A stretch of 13,601 bases of DNA, taken from contig CAUZSN010000080.1 in NCBI GenBank assembly GCA_963582345.1, positions 1-13,601 on the forward strand, read 5' to 3'. A program made the translations under genes and the position numbers. The notes under the pieces were generated by a model. It had not been told where the DNA came from and did no database searches. It saw nothing but the letters and a program-made list of their open reading frames with translations. The DNA comes from CAUZSN01 sp963582345. Lineage in GTDB: Bacteria > Planctomycetota > Planctomycetia > Planctomycetales > Planctomycetaceae. This document shows, one piece after another, positions 7,249-13,601 of this stretch; the first letter of the stretch is position 1; every line of letters begins with the position of its first letter.

Positions 7249-8022
7249 ATGTATCGATTAAGACTGGCATTGCTGTTCGTTGTCGTAGTGTTGGTTGTTT
7301 ATGTGGCAATGGGATTTGATGTCACTTCTCTGTTATTTGCACAACAAGAAGATACGCAAAATATTCGCGAAGCAGGAGGGGACGACATCCAGCTCAACCT
7401 AGAACCGCAAGGTCAAGAGTCTTCACCGGAGGGACGAGACCGGGAACAACGTCGATACCACAACCATCACGGGGGACAAGATCGAAATCGAGACGATGAC
7501 CGCAACTGGTTCGAGCATCGGATGACAGAGCTCGATGAAGCACTTAAAAGATTACGACATCACCGTGAAGAACTGGCAGAGTCGGAAAACGTCGAAGCTC
7601 GCGAAGAGGTTGAACGAGCCATATCGCGAATTGAAAACGAAATTCGCGAACGGGCCAAGCATCAGAGTCAGCAGTACCCCGGACGGCACCGCGAGGAGCA
7701 TCCTGAGATTACAGAACAGGCTCGTCAGATCGAGCACTTCCATCGCTTGGCGCGCAACTTAGAGGCGGCTGGCCAGAATGACTTGGCACACGAATTGCAT
7801 AAACGAGTGCAACATATGGAACGTGAACTTCAGCAGGGAAAGGAACGAATGATGCGAGAATCGCATCGTCAACGACACGATCGCCTGCCGATGGAAGAAG
7901 TTCACCGAGTGATCCAGCAGATGCGTGAAGAAGTGCAGCATCTTCACCACAAAGTCAATGAACTGCGTGAGCTGCGCCAAGAAGTCAATGAACTGCGTGA
8001 GTTGTTCAAAAGAAGTCAATAG
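7249..8022 (+). CDS. His-rich coiled-coil protein, membrane-anchored or secreted
   Basis: A 257-aa protein of no recognised family. Two arginines precede a very hydrophobic segment (about residues 5-23, LALLFVVVVLVVYVAMGF), which is a signal anchor or an uncleaved signal peptide. Next comes a polar linker rich in Gln, Asp and Arg with a His cluster (YHNHHGG). From about residue 85 to the end the sequence is almost entirely charged and helical with heptad-like spacing, consistent with long coiled coils (segments such as LDEALKRLRHHREEL). The end carries a repeat based on EVNELREL. The abundant histidines could bind metal, but that is speculation. ATG 7249 is preceded by AAGGA at 7235-7239, 9 nt upstream. 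TTG 7231 would place that SD inside the gene. It appears monocistronic and is bracketed by an inverted repeat. Confidence 0.8.
   Translation: MYRLRLALLFVVVVLVVYVAMGFDVTSLLFAQQEDTQNIREAGGDDIQLNLEPQGQESSPEGRDREQRRYHNHHGGQDRNRDDDRNWFEHRMTELDEALKRLRHHREELAESENVEAREEVERAISRIENEIRERAKHQSQQYPGRHREEHPEITEQARQIEHFHRLARNLEAAGQNDLAHELHKRVQHMERELQQGKERMMRESHRQRHDRLPMEEVHRVIQQMREEVQHLHHKVNELRELRQEVNELRELFKRSQ
7952..8020 (+). repeat. 30-bp tandem repeat at the 3' end of the coiled-coil gene
   Basis: AAGTCAATGAACTGCGTGAG occurs at 7952-7971 and again at 7982-8001, a 30-bp period equal to 10 residues (VNELREL core). A partial third copy, AAGTCAAT, is at 8013-8020, 31 bp after the second, so it is shifted by one base. 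Read out of frame it yields Ser-Gln and the TAG stop that ends the protein. The pattern suggests slipped-strand duplication followed by a one-base indel near the AAAA run. Confidence 0.7.
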
Positions 8023-9026
8023 CCCTTTGCTAGGAATGCCATATAAGAGCAGACCATCTTCTGGGCTAAGTTCGTTGGTTGAGATTCGGGGTGTGGGTTG
8101 CACGAGGAGATCTGTTGGGACCTTATTTGGTCGTAGCCTAAATTATCGAGAAACAACGCTACTTCGTAACAGCTGGCGTGACGAATCGGATTCTGAGATG
8201 CGTCAGTTAATGGTCAACCTCAGCCACCGTGGCGTGCGGCTGGTGTCTTCATTTTTGGTAAACCTTCAGCAACCAGATCATCGTATTGTTCCCGGCTCTC
8301 AGGAGAACTGTAGAGGCCCAAGTAGTGATCCTTTTACCCTGACTAGTGTGTTTGTGAAGTTGATAGCTTGGAATTTTCTTAAGCATTGCGGCGTTCTCCA
8401 AATGTGGTAGTGAAGTGGTAGTAATCAGGCTTCTCGCCGCTCTGCCGAGCTTGGCAGGTAGTTGTAAGTCGATTCTAAAAAGGGAGTTGTGTCATCTGTC
8501 TGTGTCAAAGCATCCTCGGACAACTCTCTTTGTACTAGAATCCTTAACGGATGTTTTTTGCAAGAGTTAGCAATTCCAAGTCTCGTTGGGTTGGCGTCAA
8601 ACCGATACAAACCTACTTCGGAATCTGACACGTTTGGTTTGCAGCACAGAGCGGCGAATGTCTCTTTCTAGCCAAAGAAAAAGAATAGGATGGGATCATC
8701 GCTCGTGGTTATCGATTATCGTGTGGGCCTATTCATTAAGTCTCTAATTAAAGGCACCTCGTTTCAAATCGGCTATAAACGTATGATCAACAGTCATATG
8801 AGTTGTCGAAACGTGCTATTCGGGATTCGCGTTTCAGATGACCGCATCAAGTCAATGGCAGCCAACAGAATGCGAGTCGTCGTCGTGGATCCGTTGTTGA
8901 TCGGGTGCTCTCGCTAACGCGGACTGACTCGGCTACTTGCCTGCGGCTGTCCTGTCATTGTCGCAGCTTGAACCAGACTGATTTTGTGCCAAAGTGACTT
9001 TTTTTCCAAAACAAGGGTTTTTCTAT
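8023..9026. other. Gene-poor spacer, about 1 kb
   Basis: No convincing gene. The plus-strand frame that passes through 8036-8410 is open and includes the right repeat copy (LMVNLSHRGVRL), so this part may be decayed coding sequence. The open frames at 8425-8631 (minus) and 8690-8917 (plus) have no usable SD and unremarkable translations. I find no tRNA or structured RNA and no transposase. Confidence 0.45.
8201..8242 (+). repeat. Right copy of an outward-facing inverted repeat
   Basis: Inverted partner of 7119-7160 (36 of 42 positions identical). In frame it reads RQLMVNLSHRGVRL within a frame open to 8410. Unlike the left copy it has no internal stop. It lies about 180 bp after the coiled-coil gene. 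Confidence 0.65.
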
Positions 9027-9054
9027 TTGCCACACGTCATTTAGACGATATTAT
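9027..9054 (+). promoter_or_regulatory. Sigma70-like promoter of the EF-G gene
   Basis: TTGCCA at 9027-9032 (5 of 6 to the -35 consensus), a 16-bp spacer, and TATTAT at 9049-9054 (5 of 6 to the -10 consensus). It lies upstream of the EF-G gene in otherwise non-coding DNA. Transcription would start near 9061 and give a leader of about 230 nt before the ATG at 9289. The EF-G frame is open through part of this leader (from a GTG at 9085), but that translation does not look like EF-G. No riboswitch class is recognised in the leader. Confidence 0.5.
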
Positions 9055-9288
9055 CATGAGCCTGCATCCGTTTCTTGCCTCTCAGTGTGGTCCCACCTGT
9101 TCGGCAGCGGCGTTTGTCGAGTAAGACACGGTCGGTGTTCGCGTCGATTAAGCATTCTCCAACGGTTCAATAATCTGAAGATAGCCTACCGTCTGGAGGA
9201 ATCGCCGCTTGGCATCTTCGCAAGTTGTACGCTCGCGGACCTTCCATGTGTCTCAGTTTTAACTTGTATCGTTTTACAATCTAGTGTC

Positions 9289-11409
9289 ATGAAGAATCTC
9301 GAAAAACATCGCAACATCGGTATTTCAGCCCATATCGATTCTGGAAAAACCACTTTGACCGAGCGAATTCTGTTCTATTCGGGACGCATACATCGCATCC
9401 GTGAAATCAAGGGAGACAGCGGTGGCGCGACCATGGACTTTATGGAGTTGGAGCAAGAGCGGGGTATCACGATCACCTCGGCCGCGACGCGCGTCAATTG
9501 GATGCAGCATTCGATCAACGTCATCGACACGCCGGGACACGTCGATTTTACAGTCGAAGTCGAACGCAGCTTGCGTGTGCTGGATGGAGCCGTGCTGGTG
9601 CTTTGCGCTGTCGGCGGCGTGCAGAGCCAGTCGCTGGCCGTTGATCGCCAAATGAAGCGATATCACGTACCGCGTATCACGTTCATCAATAAGATGGACC
9701 GAACGGGTGCGAATCCGGACGAAGTGATTGAACAGATTGCCGATAAACTGGGCGTCACCCCCTTGCCTGTTCAGTTGTCGATTGGCAAAGAACAAGATTT
9801 CGAGGGCGTCATCGACCTGATCAACATGCAAGCGGTCTATTTTGAAGGCGAACAGGGTGAACACGTTCGGCGTGAAGAGATATCGGCCGAATTCGTACAT
9901 CAAGCCAAGGCGGCCCGGTATGAGATGCTCGATGTACTTTCGACGTATTGCGATGATCTGATGCTGGCCCTGTTGGAGAAGCGCGACGTATCGGTCGACC
10001 TGGTTCGTCGAGCGATCCGCGATGCTACGCTTGCGCAAGAGATCACTCCAGTCATGATAGGCTCGGCCTACCACAACAAGGGTGTTCAGGAACTGCTTGA
10101 TGGAGTCATCCACTTTCTCCCCAGCCCTCGTGATCGGAATGTGCAGGCAAATAACATCGTGAAGCGACAATCCGACCAGGCACTTGGTGACGAGCGAGTA
10201 GTCTTGTCGACGTCGGCTGACGAACCGTTAGTCGCCATGGCGTTTAAGACCGTGGTTGAGCGATTCGGTCAGTTAACCTACATGCGAATCTATCAGGGAC
10301 AGCTGAAGAAGGGTGAGACCTATTGCAACATGAGAACTCGCCAGAGTGTACGTCTGGGCCGACTTGTGCGAATGCATGCTGACCAGCGCGAGGATTTGGA
10401 CGTTGCGGGTCCTGGCGACATTGTGGCAGCTATTGGAATTGACTGCGGATCGGGCGACACATTCTGCGGACCAGGGGCTCAGTGCGCTTTGGAAAACATC
10501 TTTGTTGCCGAACCGGTGATTCGTTTGTCGATCGAGTCGCGGACGCGCAACGGCGCCGGTCGTCTGAGCAAAGCGCTCGAACGTTTTCGTCGCGAAGACC
10601 CTACTTTCCGCGTTCAGTCTGATCAGGAAACCGGCGAGACGTTGATCGCCGGCATGGGGCAGTTGCATCTTGAAGTCTATATCGAACGCATTCGTCGTGA
10701 ATACAAGGTCGAGTGCCTTGTGGGTGAACCGAAAGTGGCTTACCGCGAATGCCCGACTGCTCCGGTCGAATTTAACTTCAAGCACCGCAAACAGTCGGGT
10801 GGCTCGGGCCAGTACGCTCACGTTGTGGGCCGGATTTTTCCGTTGCCAGACGACGCCGAGACTCCGTACGAATTTTCCAGCGAAATCACACAAGGGCGTA
10901 TCCCCAAAGAGTACATCCCGGCTGTGGATCAAGGCTTCCGGAAGGCGCTGCTGAAAGGGCCATTATGCGAAAGTGAGATTGTCGGCGTACACGCTGTCCT
11001 GGAGGACGGCAGCTTTCACGAAGTCGATTCTTCCGAAATGGCCTTTCGTATTTGTGCGTTCTACTGCATGCGAGACGCACTGAAGAAGTCAAAAATGGCC
11101 TTGCTCGAACCGATCATGAAGTTGGAAGTCGAGGCTCCCGATGCTTTCCAGGGTTCGATCTGTGGTCACCTCTCGAGCAAACGGGGATTGATCACGAGTA
11201 CCAGAATTGTCCACGGGATCAGCATCGTCTGCGCTGAAGTCCCATTGGCTGAAATGTTCGATTACGCTAACGAACTGAGGTCGATGACTCAAGGACAGGG
11301 GAGTTTCACGATGGAATTCTGTCGTAACAAGCAAGTCCCCGCCAGCATTAGGGACGCGGTTATTGCCCGTCGTCGCGAAGACGCGACGGAATTGGTTGCC
11401 GCCTCGTAG
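9289..11409 (+). CDS. fusA: Elongation factor G, mtEFG1/spd-like type
   Basis: A 706-aa translational GTPase that drives tRNA-mRNA translocation on the ribosome. G-domain motifs: G1 AHIDSGKT (14-21), G2 ERGIT (57-61), G3 DTPGH (80-84), G4 NKMD (134-137) and G5 GSA (258-260). Domain II-III landmarks follow (GMGQLHLEVYIERI), then the domain IV segment KQSGGSGQYAHV and the domain V signature VPLAEMFDYANELRSMTQG. Length and domain order are complete. Two features resemble mitochondrial EF-G1 and the planctomycete/spirochaete/delta 'spd' EF-Gs more than ordinary bacterial EF-G: the insertion EIKGDSGGA before switch I, and SGGSGQY where ordinary EF-G has SGGRGQY. ATG 9289 gives the family N-terminus KNLEKHRNIGISAHID. 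No SD is visible. It stands alone, not in a str operon with rpsL/rpsG/tuf. A paralogue elsewhere is possible. Confidence 0.95.
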   Translation: MKNLEKHRNIGISAHIDSGKTTLTERILFYSGRIHRIREIKGDSGGATMDFMELEQERGITITSAATRVNWMQHSINVIDTPGHVDFTVEVERSLRVLDGAVLVLCAVGGVQSQSLAVDRQMKRYHVPRITFINKMDRTGANPDEVIEQIADKLGVTPLPVQLSIGKEQDFEGVIDLINMQAVYFEGEQGEHVRREEISAEFVHQAKAARYEMLDVLSTYCDDLMLALLEKRDVSVDLVRRAIRDATLAQEITPVMIGSAYHNKGVQELLDGVIHFLPSPRDRNVQANNIVKRQSDQALGDERVVLSTSADEPLVAMAFKTVVERFGQLTYMRIYQGQLKKGETYCNMRTRQSVRLGRLVRMHADQREDLDVAGPGDIVAAIGIDCGSGDTFCGPGAQCALENIFVAEPVIRLSIESRTRNGAGRLSKALERFRREDPTFRVQSDQETGETLIAGMGQLHLEVYIERIRREYKVECLVGEPKVAYRECPTAPVEFNFKHRKQSGGSGQYAHVVGRIFPLPDDAETPYEFSSEITQGRIPKEYIPAVDQGFRKALLKGPLCESEIVGVHAVLEDGSFHEVDSSEMAFRICAFYCMRDALKKSKMALLEPIMKLEVEAPDAFQGSICGHLSSKRGLITSTRIVHGISIVCAEVPLAEMFDYANELRSMTQGQGSFTMEFCRNKQVPASIRDAVIARRREDATELVAAS

Positions 11410-11781
11410 CCCTGAAAGGCCGCAAGGAAGGCGAAGGACCAATAAACTGTGCACCATGAAATCCGGCGATTTCTAGTGAGTGCGATTCCCACTCGGCGAT
11501 GGGTCGTTCCAGCTGGAAGCAAACGGCGAGCAGGTTTCAAGCGAGGTCTCTGCACTCGCCATGGCGTGACGGTAGTGAGAAAGTCAGATCGGGACCGAAA
11601 GCAGCGATCACGTTAAAAATGACCGTGCGCAAGGGTGAACTCCGTGAGGAAGTACCGAAATACGTGTGGAACAAAGTCACAAGAATGGCAGTCGGAGCGC
11701 TGCGTAAGGGCTGTGGCGGCATTAAAATTTCTATCAGTCAACAATCCCTGACGAAAAGCAGTCATTGGTCCAAGAACTCGT
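11410..11781. other. Intergenic region
   Basis: About 370 bp between EF-G and the spermidine-synthase-like gene. It has no clear terminator hairpin with a T-run; only weak stems such as GAGTG/CACTC near 11478-11494 are present. The plus-strand open frame from 11499 overlaps the next gene in another frame and its translation (KGELREEVPKYVWNKV...) is not recognised. I see nothing I can support. Confidence 0.45.
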
Positions 11782-13601
11782 ATGCAACGAAATGCTCGCG
11801 AACGAACGTCGGTCCTGGGATTTGCTGCTACGGTGTTTCTCAGCGCGTTTCTGTTATTTCAGGTCCAACCGCTCATTGGAAAATATATTCTGCCTTGGTT
11901 CGGTGGGAGCACTACGGTTTGGACCATTTGCATGCTCTTTTTTCAGGCGTTTCTACTGGTAGGTTACGCGTATGCTCACTTTGTTACTCGCTCGTTTCGA
12001 GTCAGAACGCAGTTCGTAGTCCATGTTTCGTTGATGACTGCGGCGCTGGCCTTTCTACCGATAGCACCAGATGTTGATTGGAAACCAATCGACAGTAGCA
12101 ATCCAACGTTGCGCATTGTTCTACTGTTGGCTGCGTCGATTGGCCTGCCGTACTTTGTTCTTTCAGCAACTGGGCCCTTGCTGCAGGCCTGGTTTAGTCT
12201 CACAAATCCCGGTCGGTCTCCGTATCGGCTATATGCTCTCTCAAATGCCGGTTCATTGTTGGCGTTGGTTTCGTATCCGTTCGTGGTCGAACCTTTGTTT
12301 GGCGTGCAGACACAAGCTGTGATCTGGTCATGGCTGTTTGGCGGCTTCGCGCTGAGCTGCGCGATGACCGCAGCGCCGTTATTCAGAGATTCGCGAGAGA
12401 CAGCGGGGCGTTCGCTTTCCGAAGCGGCTACCAGTTTGAAATCGTCGTGCCCCAAGTGGGGAGAAACAGAAATTAATGCGACCGTCAGCTCGGAGCCGCC
12501 GACATTCTCTCGAGGTTTACTATGGTTCAGCCTGGCGATGGTTCCTTCGGTCATGTTGCTGGCCGTCACTAACCAGGTCTGCACCGATGTGGCCGTGTTT
12601 CCCTTCCTATGGGTGTTCCCACTGATGCTCTATCTGCTGTCGTTTATACTTTGTTTCGAAAGCGATCGTTGGTATTCGCGGCGCTGGTTTGGCGGTGCCT
12701 GGGTGATTCTCGCGGCAGCTGTATGCGGGAACAATGCTGTGCTTGGCGCGGTCGGCCAGGTGTCGTTCATCGTACAAGCGGTGATTTATTTCTCCGCGAT
12801 GTTCTGTTGTTGCATGGTTTGTCATGGGGAATTGGTTCAACTGAAACCCGATCCCCGATACTTGACCTCGTTCTATCTGGTGCTGGCTGCAGGCGGTGCT
12901 GCAGGCGGTTTGTTTGTGGGACTGATTGCACCCTTCATCTTTTCAATGTACGTGGAATTGCACCTCGCGTTATTGGGTTGCTCGCTGCTAATGCTGGCTG
13001 TGTACTTCCGTGATCAGACATCGAAACTCTATCGGGGGAAGCCGCGTTGGGCGTGGTGTGTCATGGTGGTGGGACTCACGGTATTGGCATTTCATTTGGT
13101 CGCCGAGATTCAATTGACCGTCCAGAACGCCTACAGCATCTCGCGGAACTTTTACGGAGTCCTACGAGTCGAAGTTCGCAACAAAGAACATCGCGGCGAA
13201 GAGTATTTCGCATTAATTCACGGCAGGACAATGCACGGGATGCAGTTTAGGAGACAGGATATACAACGGCGACCCACCTCGTATTATGGAGAATCATCGG
13301 GTGTCGGAATTGTGTTGCGGAACCACCGACCGGGCCAGCCGAAGCGTGTCGGTGTAGTGGGACTCGGCGTCGGTACGGTTGCGGCCTATGCGAAACCAGA
13401 CGATTGGTATTGCTTTTACGAGATCAATCCCGAAGTCATTCGACTTGCTAGAGAATTTTTTGTTTACTTGTTGGATTGTCCAGCGGACGTACAAATTGTG
13501 ACCGGAGATGCACGCATTTCTTTGGAGCAACAATCTCATCAGCAATTCGATGTTCTGATCCTTGACGCCTTTTCTAGCGATTCGATTCCCGTTCACCTGT
13601 T
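11782..13601 (+). CDS. Membrane-fused spermidine-synthase-like protein (partial, C-terminus missing)
   Basis: An open frame of 606 codons from ATG 11782 to the window edge, with no stop. The first 450 or so residues are very hydrophobic with many predicted transmembrane helices, starting with FLSAFLLFQVQPLIGKYILP, which is typical of the 'fused MFS/spermidine synthase' family. A cytoplasmic-type spermidine-synthase/methyltransferase-fold domain follows. It begins with NFYGVLRVEV and HGRTMHGMQF, then has the nucleotide-binding GLGVGT (about 527-532), an acidic residue in YEINP, T-G-D576-A-R and LDAFSSDSIP (594-603). Canonical spermidine synthases transfer an aminopropyl group from decarboxylated SAM to putrescine. 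Reaction and substrate of the membrane-fused forms are less certain. An in-frame TGA at 11749-11751 limits the start. No SD is visible. The family's usual C-terminus lies beyond the window. Confidence 0.88.
   Translation, partial: MQRNARERTSVLGFAATVFLSAFLLFQVQPLIGKYILPWFGGSTTVWTICMLFFQAFLLVGYAYAHFVTRSFRVRTQFVVHVSLMTAALAFLPIAPDVDWKPIDSSNPTLRIVLLLAASIGLPYFVLSATGPLLQAWFSLTNPGRSPYRLYALSNAGSLLALVSYPFVVEPLFGVQTQAVIWSWLFGGFALSCAMTAAPLFRDSRETAGRSLSEAATSLKSSCPKWGETEINATVSSEPPTFSRGLLWFSLAMVPSVMLLAVTNQVCTDVAVFPFLWVFPLMLYLLSFILCFESDRWYSRRWFGGAWVILAAAVCGNNAVLGAVGQVSFIVQAVIYFSAMFCCCMVCHGELVQLKPDPRYLTSFYLVLAAGGAAGGLFVGLIAPFIFSMYVELHLALLGCSLLMLAVYFRDQTSKLYRGKPRWAWCVMVVGLTVLAFHLVAEIQLTVQNAYSISRNFYGVLRVEVRNKEHRGEEYFALIHGRTMHGMQFRRQDIQRRPTSYYGESSGVGIVLRNHRPGQPKRVGVVGLGVGTVAAYAKPDDWYCFYEINPEVIRLAREFFVYLLDCPADVQIVTGDARISLEQQSHQQFDVLILDAFSSDSIPVHL

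Noticed and set aside
8434..8657. 11-bp inverted repeat (TCGCCGCTCTG and its complement) about 200 bp apart, considered as ends of a small mobile element
   Set aside because: Matches of 11 bp are expected many times by chance in a window of this size, and flanking bases do not extend the match.
8690..8917. 75-codon plus-strand frame in the spacer before EF-G
   Set aside because: AGG directly abuts the ATG, which is too close to act as an SD, and the translation has no recognisable feature; not enough to call a gene.
3582..9059. 13-bp direct repeat GATATTATCATGA at 3582-3594 and 9047-9059, considered a shared regulatory site
   Set aside because: About one such match is expected by chance in AT-rich spacers; no further shared bases around it.
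9325..10170. 281-codon minus-strand frame opposite EF-G
   Set aside because: Antisense shadow of a confidently identified, highly conserved gene.
11499..12077. 192-codon plus-strand frame after EF-G
   Set aside because: Most of it lies in another frame inside the spermidine-synthase-like gene, and the non-overlapping part is not recognisable and has no SD.

Overview
The window looks like chromosomal DNA from a planctomycete, most likely of the Pirellulaceae type. This is an inference from gene content. The evidence is an EF-G whose sequence resembles the mitochondrial mtEFG1 / planctomycete 'spd' EF-G branch, a long single-pass membrane protein that opens with a CPxC...CPxC zinc ribbon, a membrane-fused spermidine-synthase-like protein, secreted proteins of no recognisable family, loosely packed genes with poor or absent Shine-Dalgarno sites, and several long gene-poor spacers. 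I see no rRNA, tRNA, CRISPR array or complete insertion sequence.

Left part (about 270-3515, all on the minus strand): a compact operon. In transcription order it holds (i) an 81-codon open frame with no ATG/GTG/TTG start, but with GGAG seven bases before an ATA codon; (ii) a cyclic-nucleotide-binding domain fused to a haem-oxygenase-like di-iron oxidase/oxygenase (HDO) domain; (iii) a class I SAM methyltransferase overlapping it by 4 bp; (iv) a TauD/TfdA-type Fe(II)/2-oxoglutarate dioxygenase whose TTG start is preceded by ten bases matching the 16S anti-SD tail, overlapping the methyltransferase stop. Two different non-haem iron oxygenases plus a methyltransferase suggest tailoring of a small molecule, probably derived from an amino acid. 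The cyclic-nucleotide sensor on the HDO suggests direct allosteric control. This operon is the most likely undescribed system in the window.

Middle part (about 3769-8022, plus strand): a 168-aa secreted protein, a 773-aa zinc-ribbon/single-TM protein with a large predicted extracytoplasmic region, and a 257-aa membrane-anchored or secreted, His-rich coiled-coil protein. The coiled-coil gene is bracketed by two outward-facing, about 86% identical copies of a coding-like motif (7119-7160 and 8201-8242).

Right part (about 8023-13601): a 1-kb spacer without a convincing gene, a good sigma70-like promoter at 9027-9054, an EF-G gene with a leader of roughly 230 nt, a 370-bp spacer, and the first 606 codons of a membrane-fused spermidine-synthase-like protein that runs off the window edge.
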